The notes under the pieces: generated by a model
The model's input: only the letters and a program-made list of their open reading frames with translations
What the model was told of the DNA's origin: nothing
The model's database searches: none
Assembly (NCBI GenBank): GCA_013115125.1
Contig: JABANN010000045.1
Location: forward strand, 1-64,000
Source: Perkinsus olseni
Lineage: Eukaryota; Perkinsozoa; Perkinsida
Direction: 5' to 3'
DNA length: 64,000 bases
Shown here: positions 1 through 11,255 of the stretch, in pieces
How the letters are laid out: each line of letters begins with the position of its first letter
How positions within the stretch are numbered: the stretch's first letter is position 1
Made by a program: the position numbers and the translations under genes

Positions 1-245
1 CTCAAACACGTAGTATGTGCTGAATTAGACTGATTTTTGTGATTTGCATATCGAATTGGAACACCCTGTATTGTTATTGTTATATGTTTTGCGAGTATCG
101 AAAAATGGATGAGCGAGAGCACTCCAACCACTATCCCCCTGGTCAAGGAAGAAAAACTCAGCGAAGCACGTAGGCCCGCTTGAGATACCTCCTTTCAATT
201 ACAGCACATTTGGCTCAATCCACAGACGATGATAGCAACTCCCAG

Positions 246-1844
246 TTAGCGTTCCTCGAAGCTTAAAAGTTGGCTCACTTCGCGGCCCCCAGCCTTGAGT
301 GCGTCCATAAGCTTTCCACCGGCCTCGAAATCCACTTCTCTGTCGAACAATGACAGCCCACCAGCTCCGCCGACCTGAACCGAGTTCTCATACTGCAATG
401 GCCATGGACAGGTCCATCCACCTGGAGCGGCGGAGGGTCTCCCTCCTCCAGGCGCAGGTCCTCCAATAGAGGCGTTTTCGGCGTTATGTGGCGGTCCAAT
501 AGGTCTAGCCCTCCGTCTGTCCGACCGCACAGGAACATCAAGCGCCCGTACTGGCGAGGCAAGATGGTGCAGCCGATCTTCTGATGGCAACCCCCGCCGT
601 ACCTGCAGTTGTGGGCGGCGTAATCACAGGGAAGCATGAACGACCTACGAGTTCAAAATCTCCTTTTCCTTCCATGCTGCCTCGAAAGTCGTACGGTCAT
701 TCAGAGCCTTCACCAACTGCTAGCAGCACCGTGAGGACGATGGGTTGGTGACAGGTGTGAAGTCAGCGTTACCTTCCTCACATACTCCTTCTCAGGGGCC
801 GTACTGACCTCAACTCCCAAGGCTCCCTGGGCTGCAGCAGTGGGGTTAGCAGAGAGAGGCAACACCATACAGTGGCACTTCGATATGTATCTACATCCAA
901 CGGAATCACGGGCGCTCGACAAGGACTACCCTACCCTTCCACGAGCTCGCGACTGTCTTTGAATTCCTCTCCCGTGCTCCGTATGAACCTGTCTACCGCG
1001 GCCTTCGCCAGGACTAGCCCGTGTGGACGTGCGCCAAGGCTCTCCTCATGCATGCCTGGCTCCATCAACTTCCGCATGCGAGTCTGAATGGTTGAGTTTT
1101 CGAACTACTCTACACGAAACCGACAGCGCCACCTGAATGTTGCCCCGAACGTCGCGGAACAGCACTGACGTAACCCCCGGGACAACGGTCTTGAGGAAGG
1201 GTGTCAAATTGAACTGCCGTCGAGGTGAGGACGACAGCACGGTGAGATGGCCTCCACTTGCCGCTCTGAGAGAACTACAACATCACCGCCCATCCGCCGA
1301 CCGCGCGGAGGCTCACATCTCCTCGACGGCATCGCGACGTATAACGAGCAAGTCCCTTGGATCCGCCCTCGGCAATGTGGCTGCCACCGTCGTACCGGGC
1401 TCCTCCGCCAGAGGAAGATCCTTCCACGAGTGGACCACCAAATCGAAGGAGCCTGTGTAGTGATGAGATTACTCAAGACACCCCACCTCCGCCCGCCCAC
1501 CTTCCAGCAGGCCATCCCTGAGGAAGCTAGTGAACACGCCCGTCTCCGGCATCTTCCAGAGCGGATCTTTCAAGTTCGTATCGCCGGGAGCCTCCTGGTA
1601 GTGACATTCGACCTGACGACCGAAGCAAAAAGCTCTCGTAGACCCGACTCGCTACCGTTAAACTCCCCCAATGATCAACCAGCCCCTCGCACGACAGGCT
1701 GCTCACCTCCACGGCCATCTCTTTCTCCAACAACTCTGCAACCATCAAAGTCTGCAGCCTCGCCAAGTCGCTCCGACGGGAGCCGATGTGAAGTGTTGTC
1801 GGCGCGGATGCCGACGCCATTGATATTAAAAACTTATGAGGCAT
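246..1844 (-). CDS. Hydroxymethylbilane synthase-like gene, copy 1 (downstream copy, short C-terminus)
   Basis: Intron-containing gene for porphobilinogen deaminase, which joins four porphobilinogens into hydroxymethylbilane in haem synthesis. From the ATG at 1844 the exons show the N-terminal LHIGSRRSDLARLQTLMVAE strand, then ECHYQEAPGDTNLKDPLWKM. Next comes DLVVHSWKDLPLAEE (about 1400-1440) with the catalytic Asp of HSxKDxP, then RDVRGNIQ, LPLSANPTAAAQGALGVEV (about 785-865) and GGGCHQKIGCTILPR, whose Cys is the dipyrromethane cofactor anchor. Intron 1 (GTGAGC...CAG) removes an out-of-frame stretch and joins the first two blocks. After the HMBS body a GGAGGLSLFDREVDFEAGG exon starts the region that copy 2 continues as a uroporphyrinogen-III synthase-like part. 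Here it stops at 246, and nothing like the later exons of copy 2 is visible in bases 1-245. It is therefore shorter than copy 2 unless more exons lie outside the window. Key residues are intact, so it may be functional. Confidence 0.8.
769..895. repeat. 127-bp tract identical to 5956-6082 (in HMBS copy 1)
   Basis: Base-for-base identical to the corresponding stretch of HMBS copy 2. It covers the exon encoding LPLSANPTAAAQGALGVEV and part of its flanks. Identity breaks at once on both sides, which suggests gene conversion. Confidence 0.9.
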
Positions 1845-1955
1845 GCTTTTCTGACCACCTCACGCAACAAGTGACCGGCGTACGGAAACGTACTGTCTAG
1901 ACAATGACTGATGTAATCCGCTTATATCTTGAGTGCTGATCTACCTTGTGAGTGC

Positions 1956-4079
1956 TTATATCTTATCAGACGTCCCCACGTTCTTAATCAGCATGGTGCG
2001 AATCTCGGTCATATCTTCCATAGCATATCGAACGCCCTCGCGACCGATGCCCGAGTCCTTCACCCCGCCGTACCTAACAACGCCGATTTGCCGCACACCG
2101 CAGCGCTCCGAAAACTCACGGCATCGAGTCCACCCTAATACTGGGGACGTCATTGACGACTAGTCCACCTGTTTGAAGGTTGTTCCAGGCGTAGAAAGCC
2201 CTGTTAATGTCGTTGGTGAACAGGCCAACGTGGATGCCGTACCTACACGAGCGACCCCATTCCATCAACAACGCCACTCAGACGTACTTAGAGTCATTAG
2301 CTCGCTCCACAACCTCTTTGAAGTCGCTGAACTTAGCAGCGCAGAGCAGCGGCCCGAAGGCCTCCTCCCGCCAGGCGTCGGTCTGGTCAGGCACGTCAGC
2401 CAGCAGAGTGGGTTCGAACATAGCTCCTCGTCGTCCCCCACCGCAAAGGACTGTACAGCCAGCACCAACAGCGCCTTTGACTGCCGCTTCCAGCCTCGTA
2501 GCCTCCTTTTCTGATATAATCGGCCCTACGAATGTCTGTTCATCCTTCGGGTCGCCCATGCGTAGTGACTTCACTTTCTCGACCAAGGCGTTCACTACCT
2601 AACTCGCAACTAGGCCATCAATAGAGCACCCTCAGTAGGACTTCTCTCACTTCATCATATATGTCCTCCTTAATATAGAGCCTCTGTGTAGATATACAGC
2701 TCTGTCCACTCTGGTAGAAAGCCCCCAAGGTTATCCGATCGACCAGATACTGCAGTCCTTCATGCGGTATCGAGTCCACTATACAAGCGGCATTGCCCCC
2801 CAGCTCCAGGACGACTCCTTTCCTGCCGGCCTGATATCGGAGCGTGCACGCCAAAGGAATCCTATTCACGTGCACTACCCTGGCCTTCATGTCCCACCCA
2901 ACGCTCGGGCTGCCAGTGAAAGACAGCAGCTTGAACCGATCATCAGTCGTCAATGGGTCACCATCTACGAAAAAGCAGAAAACTCCGTAAGAGACATCAC
3001 TCCCGCAGCCCACTTCTACCTTGCCTCGAGCAGGGAATGATAGAGAACGCGCCCTTCGGAAGGTCCGAGCATTCAGCAAGAACCTCTCCTATTATGAGGG
3101 ACCCTAGCGGAGTAGCGCTAGCTGGTTTCAGGACGAAAGGGCATCCGACGGCGATCGCTGGAGCTATCTTGTGTGCGGCCAGGTTGAGAGGGAAGTTGAA
3201 GGGAGCGATCATAGAGACGGCGCCTTTGGGGACTCGCTTATAGAGCTGCTGCAGGCCCCGGTTCCTCTCAGATATTTCCATAGTACTCCACTCGCCGTAC
3301 ATACGCGTCGTCTCTTCCGCAGCGATGACGAAGGTGTCGATAAGACGTAGGACCTGCCCGCCACAGCGTGAACCAATGGTGCCATATTTCATGAAGCCAG
3401 TAAGACACGGAAAATACTAGAGACTCACAAACACGCTCTCCCCTAGCCGGAGGCAGCACTTATAATCGCCAGGCTAGCGCTCTGCCACCATCGACCAGAG
3501 CTTTCTATCATTCCCCAACGAGTTAATCAGTCGACCGGCGAGTTCTACCGTCGTGCACACTCGTGGCACGACTAGGCCCATCCTTCCCTGCCAGCCTACC
3601 TCAAGCCTAGAGTCCGCTATGGGCTTGCCAGCTTCGACACAAAGGCAGTAGGCCAGCTCCTCAGCTCTAGTCCGGAACCTGCTTCCGCAGCCCAGCTACC
3701 CAGGCCATACTCATGTTCAGCCCACCCACCTTTCAACGCAGTACTGTAAGACTTTCTTGCGCTGGAACGCAGGCATGGAGGCCATCGCCTTCTCACTACT
3801 GTAAGCGGCCGCAATGGCCTTCTCTACGTCTGCCGGGCTGGCCATGGCGACTCGGCACACGACATCACCGCTGTACTTGTCAGTAACCTCGAGATCTTTA
3901 TTAGAGTATCTAAGGGCAGCTCATCTGGTAGGCCACATTCGGGCCCCCGACTACTACACCGCCTCTCCAGCAAGGTAATACGGCCAAGCTGGAGCGATCG
4001 TCCTCGAGTAGGAGCTGAACGAGCGACCAGCGAACCATCGGGACAGCTGTACTAACGAGACTGGTGCAGCCCTTTGCAT
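1956..4079 (-). CDS. Mitochondrial aldehyde dehydrogenase (NAD(P)-dependent, ALDH superfamily)
   Basis: Intron-containing aldehyde dehydrogenase, oxidising an aldehyde to the acid. The ATG at 4079 opens an arginine- and serine-rich, acid-free leader ([20 protein letters not shown]...), a typical mitochondrial presequence, followed by YYLAGEA, the usual ALDH entry. Later exons give [19 protein letters not shown], the Rossmann part [20 protein letters not shown] with [18 protein letters not shown], the general-base motif [12 protein letters not shown], and [12 protein letters not shown] with the catalytic Cys. The C-terminus has [20 protein letters not shown], a signature I associate with the lactaldehyde/phosphonoacetaldehyde dehydrogenase branch. 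Substrate cannot be set from sequence alone. It lies between the two HMBS genes on the same strand. Exon joins inside the gene were not all resolved. Confidence 0.85.
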
Positions 4080-4341
4080 CGGGGCGAACGAAGACAACTG
4101 ACTGAGGACCGGAACTTCGCGCCCCTCCGTCGTTCGGATAATGACGATATGGTTTCAGTCCACAATCCACCAGGCTATGGCTGCAAGAGCTGCCCTAACA
4201 ACGCAAGTATGGTGAAAAGCACTCCAGAGAAAACACCTTAGAGTCGTACAACAGCGAAGGAACTCTAGGAATAAATGGAAACAATAAATCCGCTGTATGC
4301 GGTAACTTGAGCTTTATGCTCATTGCACTATCCTCTTCGCT

Positions 4342-7105
4342 TTACTCGCGTCGGATACGCCTCTCAAGCTCCTCGTAGTTGAGACAAACAACAATACGAT
4401 CCTTGGGGACGCCAGCGGCTAGCAGTGTCTCCAGTGTGTGGCCAGGCCCAGTGCCATGGACAGTAACCTGAACATGCTTATAACGGCCGTACTAACGGTA
4501 GCAAACATGGGCCCCTTACCTTGCCAAGAAGCTCGGGTAGCAACCGCCGGGCTTCGGTGAACGCTGAGCCGCTGCCCCAGAAGATATGACTGGCCGACTT
4601 CAACTCTTCGGGGCAGGTATCGGATTGATATTTCGGGATCAACGTGTAGGTGCCAAGCTGCTCAACCTACAAAGCATAGCTCAGTACGGCGTTACCATAT
4701 CGTGTACGAGAACAACGGAGTAACGCTTCCTGACCCTACGCCCGATCCCCAGCCTTCCCTACTTCGCAGTCCGGTGCCGTCTGGAAGCCACCGGCCCGTT
4801 GCTCCTCAGCCGCCTCGATATGAGTAACCTTGATCCACTTCCGCAGGGACGGAGCGATGCTCTTCTTCAGATCAGGATTTTCACTCTCACCCAGATTGTC
4901 TGTGCACCCTGAAGAGCAGTCACACTCCCTACGCAGCATCGACAGTATTCAGCCTTACCAGTGCACCAGAGGCCCCTCCCCGCCAGTCGGTGCCAAGAAA
5001 CGATGCCCGCAACCCAGACGGGGATGTCCATCGCATTGATAGTCTGTACCAGGTCCGCAGGGGAACTCGGTAACGCAGATGATTTGGCTACCCACAGACC
5101 AACCTGATCAACAATAAACCTACGGGTAGACAAAGATCGCGTTCTGATAAGGGCGCTGAGTGTCGCGGATAACTAACAAGTCACGTGGCGCTTACTCCGT
5201 CTCCAGCGGCTCTGAGGGCCTCCAGCAGAGTTTCGCCAGCATTAGGATCCATTTCTCGAGTGAACAGAGACAGTCCTCCGGCCCCGCCAACCTGAAGTAG
5301 AATTCAATTCACCCACACCCTAGCCATGCACCGCTAGATAATGACTGTAAACTACAGTCGTGTACGGCTGCCCCCTATATTATAGTTTGTAATATAGCGG
5401 CCAGTCGAGCACGAATCCTGTCATTCAAACCATGCGCTCGGAAAACCGCAAGAGAATAAGCACTCGGAAACCGTGTAGCTGAAAGCTCTCTCTTCTCGGC
5501 TTTCCGGTGGAGCCTCCAGGGATGCCAAGAGCAGCTATAAGACCGCATTCCCATCGATACTACCTTCAAGGGATGCTGATCGCGGTCTATTCGGAAGGCG
5601 TCTCCGATGGAGCTGGTGGGGAAGATTTCACCTCTTAGAAGGTCTACTCCTGCGTCCGTCCGCCCTCTCAAGTGCTCTACCTTACCATACGGCCGCGGTA
5701 GAACGGTGCAACCGATTCTCTGATGGCAGCCCCCGCCGTATCTGTGCCGAACGACACGGATGGGACACAGCGGATGACCCGCTGGACGGAGACTTACGCG
5801 CCGAGGACCTCCTTCTCCCTCCAGGCAGCTTCGAATGTGGTCTGGTCGTTGAGTTTGGATACGATCTGCAGCAGAACACCAAAAATAGCACTTCATTGCA
5901 AACAGTTTCCAACCCTCCCGAGACGCTAGTTGCATGCCCGCCCGTACTGGTATCATTACCTTCCTCACATACTCCTTCTCAGGGGCCGTACTGACCTCAA
6001 CTCCCAAGGCTCCCTGGGCTGCAGCAGTGGGGTTAGCAGAGAGAGGCAACACCATACAGTGGCACTTCGATATGTATCTACACGGCGTTATTCAGTAAGG
6101 CGAGCATCTCGAAAAATAAGAACTCGGAGAAACATGAAACAAGGATCGTGCAAAACTCAATGTCCGCGCTGGTATCGAGGCATCAACCCAAAATGGCGGT
6201 ATTACCCTTGAACCAGCTCTCGGCTCTCTCGGAACTCCTCTTGATGGCTCTGTACAAACCGATCTACCGCTGCCTTGGCAAGGACCAATGCGTGAGGGCG
6301 AGGGCCGAGGCTCGCATCATGACGAGCCGGGTCCATCAGCTTGCGCATGCGTGTCTGAGAAGACGATGGGCTGTGAAGCTAAGACGAAGCCAAGCGCGAA
6401 ACAAATACCTGAATGTTCCCACGGACGTCTCGGAACTGAACAGTCTGGACACCGGGGACCGCCTTCTCGAGGAAGGCTGGAAGATTCCACTGCCTTCGTG
6501 GAGATGACGACAAAACGATCAGCTTGCCGTTCATCGACCGACTGATAGCACGAGATCACCGTGACCGTTAGCGTCGGCACGATGGTGTTACATTTCCTCC
6601 TCAGCGTCCTTGCGGATGATGATGAGATCCCGAGGATCAGCTCGGGGCAAGGTGGCTGCCACGGTGGTACCAGCCTCCTCGGCCAAGGGTAGATCCTTCC
6701 ATGAGTGGACCACCAGGTCGACAGTCCCTGCGCGACGACCGAGTCAAGGAACTCACAGAAATGGAGCCGAACCAGTGGTTTTGAGATGCGAGAGTCGAAA
6801 CAGAAAAGAAGGCTGTATCGCAGTGATCTACGATAGGCCTACCGTCCAAGAGCTTCTGTCTGAGGAATGTAGTGAAAACTCCGGTCTCGGGCATTTTCCA
6901 TAGGGGGTCCTTCAGGTTAGTATCCCCAGGGGCCTCTTGGTACTCACATTCAACCTACCATCATGGTATTGATGATCCCTATTCCGCTTGCCACTACCTT
7001 GTAACCCATTTCTCGGAGGCGATCCGCGACCATTAGGGTCTGTAGACGGGCGAGGTCGCTCCTTCTGGAACCGATACGAAGCACCGGGGTGGAGTCTTGT
7101 GACAT
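4342..7105 (-). CDS. Hydroxymethylbilane synthase with C-terminal uroporphyrinogen-III synthase-like region, copy 2
   Basis: Second, longer HMBS gene. ATG at 7105 begins MSQDSTPVLRIGSRRSDLAR; a 43-nt intron (GTAGTGG...GGTAG, about 6957-6999) follows, then ECEYQEAPGDTNLKDPLWKM, a VHSWKDLP-type catalytic block around 6700, RDVRGNIQTRMRKLMDP, LPLSANPTAAAQGALGVEV, and GGGCHQRIGCTVLPRPYG with the cofactor Cys. Downstream exons are not HMBS: GGAGGLSLFTREMDPNAGET (about 5210-5290), KSASHIFWGSGSAFTEARRL (about 4530-4600) and a tail HVQVTVHGTGPGHTLETLLA... ending RRIRRE at 4342. HIFWGSGSAF followed by a GxGP-type helix start resembles the second half of uroporphyrinogen-III synthase (HemD). If right, one polypeptide catalyses two consecutive haem steps. 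The HMBS part is secure; the HemD reading rests on short motifs. Confidence 0.75.
5956..6082. repeat. 127-bp tract identical to 769-895 (in HMBS copy 2)
   Basis: Partner of the tract at 769-895, in the same orientation and at the same position within the homologous gene. Neighbouring exons of the two genes differ at many sites, for example GGGCHQRIGCTVLPRPYG here against GGGCHQKIGCTILPRQYG there. Confidence 0.9.
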
Positions 7106-7439
7106 GATCGAATTGGAGAGAGAAACTTAACACTTGACGGACTTGATAGCACGAAGGAGAGGGCGAGCTCAGTTCTCCGTTCGCTAAAGGCCCTCCCATC
7201 TGCTATGGACACGACGAGGAAACTTACAATAGCATTTTGGAGCGAATACAGTGGAGCTTGTCAAAGAGGAAGAGTTGTCATCTATAGGCCCTGGGTTCAA
7301 ACCTGACATCTGTTGTTTTATTGAAAAATCAATGCATTTTCCTGCGCACCAGTCATCCCGCCACGAATAGTCAGCACAATTGCCAGTCGAGTGTCACTCT
7401 CGCCGACTAGCAGATACAGCAAACACGTTCAAGTGCTTA

Positions 7440-9480
7440 ATGGTTTTTCTCAGATTCTGTCGGTCAGTTTTTTTTTCGACTTTCGTGCGTTATGCCAGTT
7501 TATTCGGCAACAGAGCAGCTTCCAGGTCCTCTGAGCCCGAACGGTATCTTCAAGAGTGGATTAGTCTTGATGCATGTACTGTTCGGGATTCGATTAGGAA
7601 TGGATGTCTTCAGCTCAACGGGGGAAAATTGGCGGGAGCAGAATCCGTAGCGGGTGCCATGTGGATCCGATACGAGTCTGGTGAAGATGCTCCATTCGTG
7701 AGGTTTTCTTGTTCTTCAGAGGATTCGAGAATCTCGAAAGCACCCCTTGCTGTGTCTAACATTGGCGGGGTCCGTTTGGGCGCTGTGGCTGCATGAAGCT
7801 CTCGACGCTGATCTGATTCCCTCGCCAAATGCATGGACCACAACGCAGGAGTGTATGGAGTGCATCCGTGGCCAAATCGACAGCGTAGGCAGCTTCTGCT
7901 TCCCTCCTGTTAAAGTTGGAAGGAAACTCGTTGGCAGGTCGATGATCTACAGCGTGCTGCTATGTCGGGTTTTCGAGCGCTCTTTATTTCCAACGGAGCA
8001 TTGTCTTTCGTACAAGCCGTAATGTTGACACTCATGCTCGAGATAATAGGATACACTTGGGAGCTGCGTGTAGGTGAGATCCAGCAGCTGGAAGTGCGAA
8101 TGTTTTAATTATGAATCTCTACCATACAGGAACTGTCCGTGCTACTCTCTCGGCCGTAGTAGTAGCAGCTACCGGTTTTGCCTTGATGCATGTGATGGAC
8201 CTGAATGATATCAGTACTTGCAAGGAGCCGCTACGATATGGCAGAGTTGAAGGCAGCCTGCCATTGGCTGTTGCACGTACGTTGGGCTATGGGACTTGCT
8301 AGTGGGGCAATAACGGTCAATGTCAAAGATGTGGATAGTGTGATGCACTCAGTTACAGTGCTGCTTGCTTCGGAGCATATTCGGATATCTTCCGATATGC
8401 TACCTCGCGAGCTCCGACTGGGATTCAGGGTTGCGCCCGAATGGCATTGTTGGCTGCTCTTCATAGTGTAAGTGGGACGACCCGGCTTCGTCCACTTTAC
8501 GAGGGGTGGATTACTCGTGTGCACTCATAGAGCTCGCGCTGGCGTGGTATTGAACAATACTGTTGGAGGCATATCATTCGGCTGATCACAGTTCTTCGAC
8601 TGGTAGGGCAACATGGCAGCTCTCGACGGTCTCACTGGTGCGGATATACACCCCATGGATAGTGGCGGGTCAGCTACTCGGTCTCTGTGACCTGTCTAGA
8701 CTGAAGGCCTTCTTCGGGAAGCTTCGCGACCCCAAGGTCAGCCCGTTCGCTACCATTGAGTAGCCCTCGTTGAGGAAGAGAAAGATCTAACGTTCTCCTT
8801 GGTAGATACGACAGTTGCTGAAGCACATCGCAGTGCTCGCTGTGGCGATCGGCTACTGCCCCTTCACCTTCGTAGCTTGGCCAGCATTCGATGATGTGAG
8901 CGAATCATATCTTGGCATCGAGTGGCTTAGATGCGCTTATCCTTAGGCTCTTCCACCGGCCCTTCGAATGACGATATGGCAGGGTTCAGAGCAGCTGTTG
9001 GGAGGAGAAGATCTCCTAGGCCCACTCATTTTCAAAACCATTGTTCTCGGATCGCTAGCAGTACTGATGTCCGGCAGAACAGGTAACGATGCCCGGAGGG
9101 TTAATCTCGACAGCCAGCTTTGTTTGAGGTCCGCGGTTCCGTATTGTCCATCTTCAGACCTATTCTACTACATCGGGGGGATCTGCGTTTTGGTGCTGAC
9201 GTTTTACGTGATGAACTCGCCAGTCTTCGTCTTCCCTCATCTAGGATTGGTAAGCATTCCGTGGCGGGAGGTACCCCTAGTCGTACAGCAACCATCGTCT
9301 GACAGGTCCTGTTGGTACTTGAATGTTACAGCGCCCTCACCACAAACAGACTGTAGACCTTCCGAGTACCATTCCTCATACACTTCTTTTGCGATCTCGC
9401 GATGCACCTTGTCGATTGCTGCCGCCTGCTTCCATATCGAGGATAGCGTAGAGTCTATTCAAGGTTGTCTGGATGGGTGA
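7440..9480 (+). CDS. Unrecognised polytopic membrane protein, intron-rich
   Basis: I do not recognise the family. The plus strand carries exon-like pieces in changing frames, linked by plausible short GT-AG introns. Visible pieces are an opening MVFLRFCRSVFFSTFVRYAS (ATG 7440), ALSFVQAVMLTLMLEIIGYT (near 8010) ending at GTGAGATCC, then after ACCATACAG the hydrophobic TVRATLSAVVVAATGFALMH. Further on are WQLSTVSLVRIYTPWIVAGQ, KAFFGKLRDPK followed by an intron ending CTTGGTAG, IRQLLKHIAVLAVAIGYCPF (8802 on), and LFYYIGGICVLVLTFYVMNS (near 9160). At least five are long enough to cross a membrane, so a multi-pass transporter or channel is likely. Both ends are uncertain; the ATG at 7440 and the end at 9480 are best guesses. 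Confidence 0.45.
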
Positions 9481-11255
9481 CCCATCATGGGTCGTTGTAG
9501 TTGTCCTAGTCCGAAGCACGGGCACAATTCTGTGCATGCGTGCAGATGCGGCCTCCAAAGCATGAGCGGAATGAAGCTCTTGTGCATGCGCTGCGGGGTT
9601 CTCGGTTCGAATAGGGTAACCAGCTGAACCTTTCAGCGAGGGTTCCCTGTCTCATACCGGCAGGCTCGGGACCACTCGAACCTCCAACGTTCCATCAGCT
9701 GGTGCCCATGCGTGCAAGGTTTTGGCTACGCTGCGCGCGGGGTGCTTCTGTATTTTTGCCCCCCCCCCTTCACGCTGTTCGCTATCAATGGCATGTTGGG
9801 TAGTTACTCTTGTGCACTCTCGGGCTTCCTTGCTTTTCTATGCCTGGCAGCCGATCCCTTTCTGTGTCTCTGTCGATATGATTTCCTGCTTTCAGTCGGT
9901 CCTCTCTCCAGTTCAGATCGCCGAGGCTTCACCAGTCGAGTATCGGCACTCGATGGCTTCGACGTACTCTGTTCGCTCCAGGGGGACTCCGCTTGAGGGA
10001 GTCGGGAGAGCTTGAGAGAGGGCCTCATAGCTGAGGCCATGAGAGCGAAGCAAGGGCAAAGGGTGAAGGATCAGACCGAGCCCCTCTGTGGATCTGAGCT
10101 ACAGTTCTTCGTTAATCTGATATGCGAAGTTTCGCCCCAACTGCCAGGCATGCCCACGATAGTCATGCATCTTACAAGAATGTTCCCGGAAGCCGGTATA
10201 TGAAGCCAGGTGTCTCCTCATCTCCTCTGTCTCCTGAACACCCATGGCCACCAAAGTGGTAGGTGTGGGCTGCTGCGTGTGCATGCTCTTAGGCAAGGTA
10301 GGCAGACGGACGGCTCCCTAAGCCTGGATGCTGGGGTTGGACGTTTGTTCAAATGCTGCTGGTCTTGACAGCATCAGTCCCTATGCGGTAGGTTCAGATT
10401 GTTATTTTCAAAGTGAAGAGTAAACCTCCTTGTCAAGGAGTGATGCCGTATTGTCAAGGAGTCCTTGAGCAAGCATCATCGAGTGAGACGGTGGGCGGCC
10501 CCATCTCCTATAAGATCAGACTAGCGGTTGCTCGACGAATTTAAAAGGTCTTTCCTTGTGTGCTCCGGAGTCAGTCATCATGCACTTCCGGTTGTGATGG
10601 CAACATGTTAATTTCCATCCAATTGGCCTTTTGTGTCACTCGCCTTCCCCGATTGTCTCCTTCTCGGAGGCTGTAGTTCCCAGGACTACCACAATGTGCT
10701 GTCCATAGGCTCAGCTCGCGGGTTTTCCTACCATAGTTGACATTCCTTGGTATTGCTGCGGTATATTGGTCGCTATGGTTCACTCTACTGTTCGTATGGG
10801 CCCCATTCAACCGAATGCGAGAAAACGGGGATGTGCATGCGTGCATAGCTAAAATTCGCGCCCCCCCCCGCGGCCTTGGGGCCCCTCGTGGCCGTGCCTC
10901 CTGTGAACTTCGGTCAAGCGCGTACCGTCCTGGGAATGAGTCCTTGAGAGCGTACCCTTTCGCAGCACCTCAATAGTACCGTATCGTTCGTATCTTTGGG
11001 GACAAGGATTCCGTATGCTTAAGAAGATATCTCCAACGCTTGGCATAGCTTGTGTTCTCTGTCTCTCTAGCAATGTCTGGAGGGATTCTATCATTGAGCA
11101 ATCATTGTTTATGTGTGAGAAGGGATCATGTGATAGAATAAATCATGTTGTTGGTGTGAGGTTTTGAGGGGCCTGATCGGCGGACTGGGGCACGAGAAGG
11201 ACGAAGACGATGAATCATGTTTGACTGTGTTAGTTACTTTGTATTTATTTCACGA
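9481..11255. other. Intergenic stretch, no secure gene
   Basis: No exon series could be followed. It holds several TGCATGCG-type motifs (about 9535, 9580, 10830) and poly-C runs near 9763 and 10861. A 50-codon ATG ORF lies at 11015-11167 (MLKKISPTLGIACVLCLSSN...), which has a signal-peptide-like start and may be only leader of the first transporter. Confidence 0.5.

Noticed and set aside
205-220. TTTGGCTCAA resembling a spliced-leader piece
   Set aside because: Only about ten bases match and the upstream CCGTAGCC is absent; too short to separate from chance.
7230-7320. tRNA-like ACAGTGGAGCTTGTCAA ... GGGTTCAAACCT
   Set aside because: It has box-like words with roughly the right spacing, but the arms do not pair and there is no clear anticodon loop.
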